Notes: a model not told the origin generated them from the letters alone. DNA of 19,502 nt from UBA5342 sp965662645 (GCA_965662645.1 CBFIII010000066.1:1-19502); one strand, 5' to 3'. Positions 9,635 to 17,253 are shown, numbered from the stretch's first letter. Numbers and translations: made by a program.

Positions 9635-9749
9635 GAATTTGAAGTGTAGCGTAAATCACGAACGCTAAAAATTAAAAATTGTGAGTAAAAGGCGAGCCAG
9701 CTAGGGGGAAATTGGCTTTCAGCCCTAAGCAGCAGTAATGCAGAAGGGC
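9635..9749 (+). repeat. Structured intergenic repeat, copy A
   Basis: Copy A shares with copy B (9831-9926) a leading GAATT, an inverted repeat AGCGT...ACGCT enclosing TCACGA (here TAGCGT 9647-9652 and ACGCTA 9662-9667), an A-rich spacer, and GTGAGTAAAA (9681-9690). A hairpin follows with sequence unlike copy B but the same layout: AGCCA (9695-9699) pairs with TGGCT (9713-9717), while TAGGG (9702-9706) can instead pair with CCCTA (9723-9727). GCCCT (9722-9726) can also pair with AGGGC (9745-9749). The function is unknown. It could be a structured RNA, a REP-like dispersed element, or remains of a small mobile element. Confidence 0.55.
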
Positions 9750-9791
9750 GATAAGAAAGTCAATTTGAGCGATGGAAGCATTTTTTCTGCT

Positions 9792-9813
9792 AGTCCCGAT
9801 AGTTATCGGGATT
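9792..9813. repeat. Perfect palindrome TCCCGATA-gt-TATCGGGA
   Basis: An 8-base perfect inverted repeat (9794-9801 with 9804-9811), extended by a G:T and an A:T pair, with a 2-base spacer. Very similar CCCGATA...TATCGGG palindromes are, as I recall, abundant between genes in many Bacteroidota genomes, so this is probably a member of a dispersed REP-like family rather than a locus-specific operator. It sits between the two structured repeat copies. Confidence 0.6.
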
Positions 9814-9830
9814 GATTCGTTTTTCATCAT

Positions 9831-9926
9831 GGAATTAAGCGAAGCGTATCACGAACGCTAGAAATAAACGATGGTGAGTAAAAATGAATGACTGGGGTTG
9901 TAGGGGCAGTCATAGCCCCTAATCGT
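9831..9926 (+). repeat. Structured intergenic repeat, copy B
   Basis: Second copy, about 195 bases after copy A. AGCGT (9843-9847) pairs with ACGCT (9855-9859) around ATCACGA, followed by GTGAGTAAAA (9874-9883). The downstream part has two perfect, mutually exclusive 7-base stems: ATGACTG (9888-9894) with CAGTCAT (9907-9913), and TAGGGGC (9901-9907) with GCCCCTA (9915-9921). The hairpin sequence differs from copy A while the pairing layout is kept, which suggests selection on structure. Confidence 0.55.
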
Positions 9927-9974
9927 AGAAATAATAATAGTTAATATTTATATAAGAAGGCTGTTGTGTTTAGT

Positions 9975-9990
9975 TATAGTACGACTAGTG
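9975..9990 (+). promoter_or_regulatory. Direct repeat TATAGTAYGACTAGTG, copy 1
   Basis: Sixteen bases matching the second copy at 10037-10052 with one mismatch (C versus T); the copies start 62 bases apart. The ACTAGT core is palindromic. Placed upstream of the lyase gene, the pair may be binding sites for a transcription regulator, but no regulator gene is in the window. Confidence 0.4.
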
Positions 9991-10036
9991 CTGGTTGTAG
10001 GGAAAAGTTAATGGTTTCTAAAGGATTAGTTATTTG

Positions 10037-10052
10037 TATAGTATGACTAGTG
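10037..10052 (+). promoter_or_regulatory. Direct repeat TATAGTAYGACTAGTG, copy 2
   Basis: Second copy of the 16-base repeat, about 180 bases before the lyase start. Its GACTAGT (10045-10051) is also the left arm of an inverted repeat with ACTAGTC (10062-10068), which is followed by a T-run at about 10072-10077. The inverted repeat could act as a weak terminator or attenuator in the leader, or as an operator. Confidence 0.4.
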
Positions 10053-10140
10053 TGAGCCTTTACTAGTCCTCTTTTTTACGTAAATGACAGTTTAATACAA
10101 TCCTTATGCCGTGAGGAAGAATGCTAGGTTTTTCTTACAA

Positions 10141-10162
10141 AAAAGGACAATAAAAGGACAAT
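10141..10162 (+). repeat. 11-base tandem direct repeat AAAAGGACAAT x2
   Basis: Two exact, adjacent copies (10141-10151 and 10152-10162) about 71 bases before the first PL25 start. The period is about one helical turn, so both copies would face the same side of the DNA. That is compatible with a regulator binding site, though a replication-slippage repeat is equally possible. Confidence 0.45.
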
Positions 10163-10223
10163 AATGTACAGCCTTATAGTTGAAATAGTTGCTAATTTGT
10201 TAAGAATATAAATCAAAAAAAAC

Positions 10224-10227
10224 GGAG
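10224..10227 (+). promoter_or_regulatory. Shine-Dalgarno-like GGAG before the first PL25 gene
   Basis: GGAG stands five bases before the ATG at 10233 and supports that start. Such sites are uncommon in Bacteroidota. The paralogous second lyase shares the flanking bases (AGTTTTTATGAAAA) but has ATAG in place of GGAG, so this site is specific to the first gene. Confidence 0.4.
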
Positions 10228-10232
10228 TTTTT

Positions 10233-13200
10233 ATGAAAATAATGATTAATTCAATCTTCAGACTGCTTCTAGTCAGTTTATTTGTTTTTGGGTCGATAGC
10301 TAAACTATCAGCTCAGGTTACATTGCTTGACCAATCAGTGGTTACTGACGAAGCCTTTTACTTTTGGAAAGCAGATGATCCCAAACCTTACAAGTATGGG
10401 GCAATCATCAATCCTCATGGCAATTGTATCAAAGTATTTAACGGTTATGTGTTTTACACTTGGTACCGTGGTGGCTGGGAAGATAGAACCTTGATGGTCT
10501 CGCGTAAGAAAATTGGTTCGGGTGATTGGAAACACGTTGAATTGCCTGGTAAGCTAAGTTTAATAGGTCAAGGTTTGGGAGATACTCACCTCACCACCAA
10601 TATTGGTATTTGTCCTATTGATAGTAGTGTGCACATTATGTACGATCATCATAACGAGGATCTTAATTATATACGTTCAAAGCCAGGTGTGGCATTTGGA
10701 CCAGATGAGGATTTTGCTTTGAGTGGGTTCTTGCCTCAGCAAGATTATTTAATTCCAGGCAATAAAATAACAGGGGTATCTTATCCCGATCTTTTTAATA
10801 ACGATGCTGGAGAAATGTTTTTCGAACGTCGTTTAGGTTCGGCCGTGGGTGGTAATATTATCATTACTTCCTATGATGGTACCGAATGGTCTGAAGAAAA
10901 AATGATTATTCAGGGCTCTGGTACGGGTGTTTCTCAGGGCGAAAGGAATTTCTGTTATGGTAATGCTTTTCCTATTAATAATACCATGTATTATTGTTAT
11001 TCGGTACGTTGGGCCGAGTCGCTTACCGAAGCCAACGAAGGGATATATCTAATGGATGTTGGTTCTCGTATGGATAAAACAGCCACCAATGTAAATGGCA
11101 GATCTTATGATTTACCAGTAATCGATCAAGCACCGTTTCTTGTTAAGTATCCCGAGTTTAACGGTGATTACGGTTCAGGAACCTCTCCAGGTTTAGCCAT
11201 TTCTCCTAAGGGGGATATATACGTGACGTATAAAGCCCGTGATACAGATATGCGCAGTTATTTGCGTAAAGCGGGTGAAACAGAGTTTACAGCATCTAGT
11301 AATACAAGTTCTTTGGGCCAGTTTTATGGCAACCGTATGTATAAATTTGAGGAAACAGGAGGGTATTTGTATGTGAAAAGCTGTTTAGCTGGAACTTGGC
11401 AGTGGCGTACCGACCTGCAAGTTAATGTAGGCTCTAACCTTGACCGCAGTGTGATAATTATGAGGGATGGTTATATTGCTGCTGTTTATAAAGAAACTAT
11501 GGCGAGTGCTACCGTTCCCATTCATTGTTTTGTGTTTAAGATTGAAAAATCAGAATACACACCTCAATCCATTACAATGGATGCTATTTCTGAAAAGACA
11601 GAAGGGGATGCCGATTTTTATTTAGCGGCAAGTGCAAGTTCCAACTTACCTGTCACGTTCACTTCATCAAACCCCAATATTGCGCGCATTGTGGAAGGCA
11701 ATAAGGTCCAAATTATGGGTCCTGGTACGTGTGATATTATGGCTAATCAAGCAGGGAATGGTGAATTTGACAATGCCCCTGAGGTGAAAAAGACTTTGGT
11801 GGTAAAAGCTAATGCAGCCAAGCAAAACCAAACAATCAGCTTTGCGCTTAGTGCAAACCAATATGTATGGGATAGTGGAGATGTAGCCCTGAGAGCAACG
11901 GCTAGTTCTGGTTTAGCAGTGCAATACGAAAGTACAGATACTGCTGTGGCCATCATCATAGATGGAAAAGTGCACGTTAAAAGAGCAGGGCTTTGTACAA
12001 TTAATGCCTTGCAGATGGGGAATGCTTCCTTTAATGCCGCTCCTGTTGTAGGCCACGAACTAACTGTGCCTAAGCGCAAACAAATCATAACAGTAGAAGC
12101 GCTTCCTGAATTTAATTCGGGCGATCAACAATATGAAATTAAAGCTACAAGTAACAACCCTAAAGCGAACTTAAGATATGTTTGTCCAGATAACCAAGTG
12201 GCAATTGTTTGGAGTTACAATATAAGAGAGTGCTTGGCTACCGGTAGTGCAACAATCACGATATCAGAGGAGGGAAATGATTACTTTGAGGCGGCAGAAT
12301 ATCAGTTGCCCATTACTGTTAAACCAAAAGTACATCCTATACCTGGTTCTATAGAGGCCGAGCATTGCACTTCTAAGGAAGGTGTAAATGTCACCCGATG
12401 GAGTAATTTTGTGCTTTACCTTAACTCCTGGGGAGCCAATGATTTTGCAGAATATACTATTGACGTACCACGTGATGGGACCTATGAGTTAGAAGTTTTT
12501 GCAGCATCTCCTGGTTCATCCAAAAAGCTTAAGGTGATGAGTGGTTCCAACACTCTGGCTACTTTGTCGCTAACGGTTACATCTGGTCTCACGGCGTTTA
12601 AAGGTACGAGTGCAAATATTACCCTTAAACAGGGGGTGCAGAACATTAAAATAGTAGGGGTAGTGGGTGGTTATAACTTCGACAGGATGGAGATTACAGC
12701 ACCTGATGATCCAACTCACGATTTGAGTTTTAAAAACATATCAAACGGCGACGAAATAGAAGAAGGCACTAATTTAACCATTGAAGCCAATGTGGGCAGT
12801 GCTTATAAAGAGGTGTCTTTATGGTATAAGTCTACTAATTTAGGAACATTAACAAGTGCACCTTATACGTGGTCGGGGCATGAGGCTTTAAGCAACATGC
12901 AAGACTCCAGTTATACCTTTAAGCTTATTGCCAAAGATGCGGACAATGTCACTACGCAGAAGAGTATTACAGTATCAGTGATCGAAAAATTTGATCTTGG
13001 GGCTTTGCTTGATAAACTTATATTCTATTACCCTCTAGAGGAGAATGTTAACGATTTAAGCGAGAATGCTAACCATGGTACTCCCGGTTCTGCTGTAACG
13101 TTTGCTACAGGAAAATATGGCAACGCAGCATCATTTAGCTATACCGAGGGGTCTTACTTCACCTCAGCAGATTCTGTTTTTGAGTATAGTGCACCTACGG

Positions 13201-13904
13201 CTTATACCATTGCTTTTTGGGTGAAAGTGTCAGATTATAGCACACGTGGCGACATCTTACAACCGACTAATGGACGTACCTTGCTTTATTCTAATGGTGA
13301 CTTGAGCTTTAGGTGTTCTCATCAAAAAAAGACCATTTCATTCAATGTAAATGAAGGTGAAAAAGACGATTGGTTTCATGTGGCTTTACTTTTAGACCAA
13401 AGGGATGGACAAAGGAAACATCAAGTATTAGTTAATGGTGAGCAGCGTGGTGGTACAGCCGAGAACTATGATTTCGATCCCGAAAAACCACAGTCTTTAG
13501 GTAAACTGATATTCGGATCTTTTTCAGAAACTACTTTACTGCGTAACTTTACAGGAATGCTGGATGAGGTTTGTATGTTTAATGAGGTGCTTACTGAGGC
13601 TGAAGTAAAGGTGTTGATGAAAGCCGATGATATCAAAGCATACATGGCTAACCCAAGCAACGTTCAAATTTTATCATCTTCAAAAAAAATACAATTATTT
13701 CCGAATCCAGTCCATCATAATTTGACGATAGTAGGTGTTGAGGTGTATCAAGCAGAAGTGTATAATTTATCTGGAACAATGATAAAGAGAGTTTCTGTTA
13801 ACAACAATATTCTAGATGTGTCATCCCTAGAAAATGGAGCTTATATTCTTAAAATGGAAGATAGATTGGGTAGTCCATATGTGTCTAGTTTTATAAAGCA
13901 ATAA
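10233..13904 (+). CDS. PL25 ulvan lyase with Ig-like, CBM6, LamG and T9SS domains
   Basis: A 1223-residue secreted lyase expected to cleave ulvan by beta-elimination between rhamnose 3-sulfate and the uronic acid. The signal peptide ends at LSAQ (residue 28). Residues about 30-440 form a BNR-type beta-propeller. His119, His139, Tyr184, Arg200 and Tyr242 match, at a constant offset of 4, the active-site residues I recall for PL25 enzyme PLSV_3936 (His123, His143, Tyr188, Arg204, Tyr246). Then come three Ig-like repeats (about 446-529, 531-615, 617-699), a CBM6-like module (701-826, starting SIEAEHC), another bacterial Ig-like domain (827-919), a LamG/concanavalin-like domain (920-1140) and a T9SS type A tail with LFPNP (about 1145-1223). 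Known PL25 enzymes are, as I recall, around 500 residues, so this one is heavily extended. The following paralogue starts 78 bases later. It should be exported across the outer membrane and attached to the surface or released. Confidence 0.9.
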   Translation: MKIMINSIFRLLLVSLFVFGSIAKLSAQVTLLDQSVVTDEAFYFWKADDPKPYKYGAIINPHGNCIKVFNGYVFYTWYRGGWEDRTLMVSRKKIGSGDWKHVELPGKLSLIGQGLGDTHLTTNIGICPIDSSVHIMYDHHNEDLNYIRSKPGVAFGPDEDFALSGFLPQQDYLIPGNKITGVSYPDLFNNDAGEMFFERRLGSAVGGNIIITSYDGTEWSEEKMIIQGSGTGVSQGERNFCYGNAFPINNTMYYCYSVRWAESLTEANEGIYLMDVGSRMDKTATNVNGRSYDLPVIDQAPFLVKYPEFNGDYGSGTSPGLAISPKGDIYVTYKARDTDMRSYLRKAGETEFTASSNTSSLGQFYGNRMYKFEETGGYLYVKSCLAGTWQWRTDLQVNVGSNLDRSVIIMRDGYIAAVYKETMASATVPIHCFVFKIEKSEYTPQSITMDAISEKTEGDADFYLAASASSNLPVTFTSSNPNIARIVEGNKVQIMGPGTCDIMANQAGNGEFDNAPEVKKTLVVKANAAKQNQTISFALSANQYVWDSGDVALRATASSGLAVQYESTDTAVAIIIDGKVHVKRAGLCTINALQMGNASFNAAPVVGHELTVPKRKQIITVEALPEFNSGDQQYEIKATSNNPKANLRYVCPDNQVAIVWSYNIRECLATGSATITISEEGNDYFEAAEYQLPITVKPKVHPIPGSIEAEHCTSKEGVNVTRWSNFVLYLNSWGANDFAEYTIDVPRDGTYELEVFAASPGSSKKLKVMSGSNTLATLSLTVTSGLTAFKGTSANITLKQGVQNIKIVGVVGGYNFDRMEITAPDDPTHDLSFKNISNGDEIEEGTNLTIEANVGSAYKEVSLWYKSTNLGTLTSAPYTWSGHEALSNMQDSSYTFKLIAKDADNVTTQKSITVSVIEKFDLGALLDKLIFYYPLEENVNDLSENANHGTPGSAVTFATGKYGNAASFSYTEGSYFTSADSVFEYSAPTAYTIAFWVKVSDYSTRGDILQPTNGRTLLYSNGDLSFRCSHQKKTISFNVNEGEKDDWFHVALLLDQRDGQRKHQVLVNGEQRGGTAENYDFDPEKPQSLGKLIFGSFSETTLLRNFTGMLDEVCMFNEVLTEAEVKVLMKADDIKAYMANPSNVQILSSSKKIQLFPNPVHHNLTIVGVEVYQAEVYNLSGTMIKRVSVNNNILDVSSLENGAYILKMEDRLGSPYVSSFIKQ

Positions 13905-13982
13905 AAATATATTTAGGATTCCCTCTTTAAGTTTAGCCCTCTATAGTAAGATGTAAAGGGTGTAATTATTAAAATAGTTTTT

Positions 13983-16900
13983 ATGAAAACAACGATTAAT
14001 CCAACGTTCAGACTGCTTTTAGTCAGTTTATTTGTTTTTGGGTCGATAGCTAAGTTATCAGCTCAAGTTACTTTGCTCGACCAAGCAGTGGTTACCAATG
14101 ATGCCTTGACGTATAATATTAATCCTCATGGTAATTGTGTCAAAATATACAATGGCTATGTGTTTTACACTTGGTATCGTGGGGATATGACCGATAGAAC
14201 CTTGATGGTGTCCCGTAAGAAAATAGGTTCTGGCACCTGGAAGCATGTGGAATTGCGCTGGGCAGGAATGGCATCTGACGAAAATGGTGAAGTGCAGGGG
14301 CAGCTATCATTGGTTGGTGGTAATGTTGACACCCACCTGACAACCAATATCGGCATCTGTCCTATAGATAGTACGGTGCATATTATGTACGATCACCACA
14401 ATGAAAACCTTAACTATATCCGCTCTAAAGCAGGGGTAGCTTTTGGATCTGATGAGGAATTTTCAAAAAGTGGTTTTTTACCTCAACAAAACTACCTCAT
14501 CCCAGGAACTATTGTCAATGGTGTTACTTATCCCGACTTGTTTAATAACGATGATGGTGAAATGTTCTTCGAACGTCGTTTGGGTGCAGCAGTAGGGGGA
14601 AAGATTATTATGACCTATTATAATGGTAAAGAATGGTCGCCCGAAAAAATGATTATCCAAGGTACTGGAGATCCAGTGACTCAAGGTGAAAGAAATTTCT
14701 GCTATGGTAGTGCTTATCCTATCAATGGTGAAATGTATTATAGTTATTCACCACGATGGGCCGAATCGCCTACCGAGGCTGATGAAGGCGTTTGTTTGAT
14801 GAACCTAGGACGCTATATGGATGAAAAAGCAACGACAGTAGATGGGAAATTCTATGACTTACCTGTTATTGATCACGCCCCATTTTATATTGACGACCCT
14901 GCCTTCAACGGAACCTTTGGATGGGCTGGTGGTCCTCAATTAGCTATTTCACCAAAAGGTGATATCTATATGAGGGTAAAACCACATGATACCGATGAGT
15001 ATAATTATTTGCGTAGAGCAGGAGAAACGGAGTTTGAGATCTCTCGTAACAAAGGTAGTTTAGGTACTTTCTATGGTAACCGTATGTACAAGGTTAGTGA
15101 GTCAGGTGGTTACTTGACTGTGAAGAGCTGCTTGGCAGGGACGTGGGAATGGACTGAGGACTACAAGCTAAATGTAGGTTCAGATTTTGGTAGAACCAAA
15201 ATAGTTCTGAATAACGGTTATATTGCAGCTGTTTTTAAAGAAAATAAATCAGGTGAGAAAGTGCCTATTCATTGCTTTGTGTTTAAGATTGAAAAATCAG
15301 AATATACACCACAGACCATTATGATGGATGCTATTTCTGAGAAAACAGAAGGCGATGCTGACTTTGCACTAACAGCTACAGCTACCTCAGAATTACCTGT
15401 TGCCCTAAGCTCTTCAAACACAAATATCGCTCGCATTGTAGAAGGCAATATGGTGAAGATAATGGGTGTAGGGACTTGTGATATTATAGCTAATCAGCGT
15501 GGTAATGGTGAGTATGATAATGCCCCTGAGGTCAAAAAATCCCTTATTGTAAAAGCTAATACGGCAAAGCAAAACCAAATGATTAGTTTCAATTTAGCAA
15601 CGACTAATTATGTATGGGGGAGTGGCGATATCGCTTTGAGTGCTACGGCAGGTTCGGGTTTAGCGGTGCAATATGAAAGTACAGATACGGTAGTGGCTGT
15701 TATAGTAGATGGAAAAGTGCAAGTGAAAAGAGCTGGTACGTGTACAATCAATGCCTTGCAAATGGGTAATGCTAGTTATAATGCAGCTCCTATTGTGGGA
15801 CGAGAATTGAATGTGCCTATGCGTAAGCAAGTTATTACTGTCGAAGCATTGCCTGATTTCACTTCGGGCGACAAGCAATATGTGATAAAAGCTACAAGTA
15901 ACAATCCGAATGCTAAATTACGTTATGTATGTCCTAATAACCAAGTGGCGATTGTTTGGCGCAATAATGTACGCGAATGTTTGGCGGCAGGAAGTGCGAC
16001 CATTACTGTCTCTGAAGAAGGCGATGATTATTTCACACCTGCTGAAGTTAAAGTGCCTATTATGGTCAAAGTTAAAACGCACGTTCTACCAGCTTCTATT
16101 GAGGCTGAGCATTGCACCTCAAAACAAGGAGTAGATGTGGCGCGATGGAGTAATTCTGTCTTTTACCTTAACTCTTGGGGTACTAACGACTATGCAGAAT
16201 ACACTATTGATGTACCTAAGGATACGGTATACGAAGTGGATTTGTATGCAGCATCTCCGGCAACTGGTAAAAAACTTAAGATCGTTAGTGGATCAACGAC
16301 TTTAGCTACTGCCACCTTAACTAAAGGGCCTAGCCTAACGGTTTTTAAGAGTACAAAGGTTAATATCAATCTGAAAAAGGGAGTACAAAATATTAAGATT
16401 GTGGGCGTTGTTGGTGGCTATAATTTTGATAGAATGACGATAACTCCAAGTGGAGGTACAGTCGTAGATCCTGGTGATGGTGAAGAACCTGGTGTACCTG
16501 ACTATGTAAAAGCACAGTCTTATACCATATCTAGTTCTGATGGTGAACAAGATCCTAATGTGGCGACAAACCTTTACGATGGCAAAATCGATGATGACCA
16601 CCGCTGGAGTGTTAATGGTTATCCTAAGTCAGTAGTGATAGACCTTGGCGAAGAAAAGGAAATCATTGGTACACGCGTGTGGACCTACCAAGCCCGAGCT
16701 TATCAATATAAAGTAGAGGTGTCAAATTCGGCGACTGATGGTTTTGTTCAGGTCGTAGACCAACTTAATAATACTTCGTCAGATCTTCCGTTTTCTAATG
16801 ACTTTGAGGTGCAGAAAGGACGCTATGTGAAGCTAACTGTAGAGGGGTGTCACGCGTACGCCAGCACTTGGGTGAGCATCAACGAGCTGGTGCTAATTAT

Positions 16901-17162
16901 TAAAGGCGAAACGCTTGGGTTGTCAAATGCTCAAGGTGATAATGCGGCACTTAATGTTTATCCAAACCCAACTTCATCTAGCTTTAGCATCGAACTGAAA
17001 GATGTGCAAGCATCAGAGGTTCAGATTTTTGATTTGAATGGTAGAATGGTGTATAATCAGCCGTATGATAATAAATCAATAAGTTTACCTTTAGGTGTTT
17101 ATGTTGTTAAAGTGATGGATATTAATGATAAAGCATACTACCAGAAGTTGGTGGTACAGTAA
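13983..17162 (+). CDS. PL25 ulvan lyase with Ig-like, CBM6, F5/8C and T9SS domains
   Basis: A 1059-residue tandem paralogue of the preceding lyase, 78 bases downstream. The signal peptide is almost identical (ends LSAQ, residue 28). In the propeller, His118, His138, Tyr183, Arg199 and Tyr241 keep the PL25 active-site spacing. It differs near the active site: it lacks the aromatic, lysine-rich segment seen at 41-56 of the first lyase, and has an insertion at about 91-106 (RWAGMASDENGE) just before the first catalytic His. Three Ig-like repeats (442-695) and a CBM6-like module (700-825) follow the same plan. The two proteins then diverge: here an acidic Gly/Pro linker (826-840), an F5/8C (CBM32-like) domain (about 840-975) and a T9SS type A tail with VYPNP. 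The CDS ends before the assembly gap and is intact. It is probably co-transcribed with, or under parallel control to, the first lyase, with a terminator downstream at 17268-17300. Confidence 0.9.
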   Translation: MKTTINPTFRLLLVSLFVFGSIAKLSAQVTLLDQAVVTNDALTYNINPHGNCVKIYNGYVFYTWYRGDMTDRTLMVSRKKIGSGTWKHVELRWAGMASDENGEVQGQLSLVGGNVDTHLTTNIGICPIDSTVHIMYDHHNENLNYIRSKAGVAFGSDEEFSKSGFLPQQNYLIPGTIVNGVTYPDLFNNDDGEMFFERRLGAAVGGKIIMTYYNGKEWSPEKMIIQGTGDPVTQGERNFCYGSAYPINGEMYYSYSPRWAESPTEADEGVCLMNLGRYMDEKATTVDGKFYDLPVIDHAPFYIDDPAFNGTFGWAGGPQLAISPKGDIYMRVKPHDTDEYNYLRRAGETEFEISRNKGSLGTFYGNRMYKVSESGGYLTVKSCLAGTWEWTEDYKLNVGSDFGRTKIVLNNGYIAAVFKENKSGEKVPIHCFVFKIEKSEYTPQTIMMDAISEKTEGDADFALTATATSELPVALSSSNTNIARIVEGNMVKIMGVGTCDIIANQRGNGEYDNAPEVKKSLIVKANTAKQNQMISFNLATTNYVWGSGDIALSATAGSGLAVQYESTDTVVAVIVDGKVQVKRAGTCTINALQMGNASYNAAPIVGRELNVPMRKQVITVEALPDFTSGDKQYVIKATSNNPNAKLRYVCPNNQVAIVWRNNVRECLAAGSATITVSEEGDDYFTPAEVKVPIMVKVKTHVLPASIEAEHCTSKQGVDVARWSNSVFYLNSWGTNDYAEYTIDVPKDTVYEVDLYAASPATGKKLKIVSGSTTLATATLTKGPSLTVFKSTKVNINLKKGVQNIKIVGVVGGYNFDRMTITPSGGTVVDPGDGEEPGVPDYVKAQSYTISSSDGEQDPNVATNLYDGKIDDDHRWSVNGYPKSVVIDLGEEKEIIGTRVWTYQARAYQYKVEVSNSATDGFVQVVDQLNNTSSDLPFSNDFEVQKGRYVKLTVEGCHAYASTWVSINELVLIIKGETLGLSNAQGDNAALNVYPNPTSSSFSIELKDVQASEVQIFDLNGRMVYNQPYDNKSISLPLGVYVVKVMDINDKAYYQKLVVQ

Positions 17163-17253
17163 AGTCNNNNNNNNNCTTTAGGTGTTTATGTTGTTAAAGT
17201 GATGGATATTAATGATAAAGCATACTACCAGAAGTTGGTGGTACAGTAAAGTC
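17089..17253. repeat. 78-base exact direct repeat flanking an N gap
   Basis: Positions 17089-17166 and 17176-17253 are identical over 78 bases, separated only by 9 N. The unit covers the last 74 bases of the second lyase, including the stop, plus four bases after it. This is what results when two contigs that overlap at their ends are scaffolded with Ns rather than merged. The real genome most likely has one copy. Confidence 0.85.
17167..17175. other. Assembly gap (9 N)
   Basis: A run of nine Ns, four bases after the stop codon of the second PL25 gene. Its length is not informative about real missing sequence, because both sides carry the same 78 bases. Confidence 0.97.

Larger units (their letters stand above)
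9486..10232 (+). promoter_or_regulatory. 747-base non-coding region between the GH operon and the PL25 genes
   Basis: No protein, tRNA or rRNA gene is apparent on either strand. The region must hold the 3' end of the rhamnosidase transcript and the promoter and leader of the lyase genes. It contains, in order: an AT-only hairpin (9513-9535), a TAGGAC/GTCCTA stem-loop (9592-9606), two copies of a structured repeat (9635-9749 and 9831-9926), a perfect palindrome (9792-9813), two direct repeats with an ACTAGT core (9975-9990, 10037-10052), a GACTAGT inverted repeat before a T-run (10045-10077), an 11-base tandem repeat (10141-10162) and a Shine-Dalgarno-like GGAG (10224-10227). I could not find a convincing Bacteroidota TTTG / TAnnTTTG promoter pair. 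Confidence 0.6.

Noticed and set aside
10175..10182. TATAGTTG as a Bacteroidota -7 promoter element (TAnnTTTG)
   Set aside because: It matches except one base, but there is no TTTG-like -33 element at the right distance, so a promoter cannot be claimed here.
9486..10232. tRNA, CRISPR array or small protein gene in the long intergenic region
   Set aside because: No cloverleaf with the conserved T-arm, no regularly spaced repeats (only two imperfect copies) and no open frame with a plausible start and signal.
11747..12088. 113-codon minus-strand frame inside the first lyase gene
   Set aside because: Antisense shadow of the Ig-like repeats; no start context or domain.
13921..13960. CCCT...AGGG hairpin between the two lyase genes
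   Set aside because: The stem is short and bulged with a long loop and no T-run; not strong enough to call a terminator or attenuator.
17163..17253. Second-copy lyase 3' end after the N run as a pseudogene fragment
   Set aside because: It is an exact duplicate of the sequence before the gap, so a scaffolding artefact explains it better.
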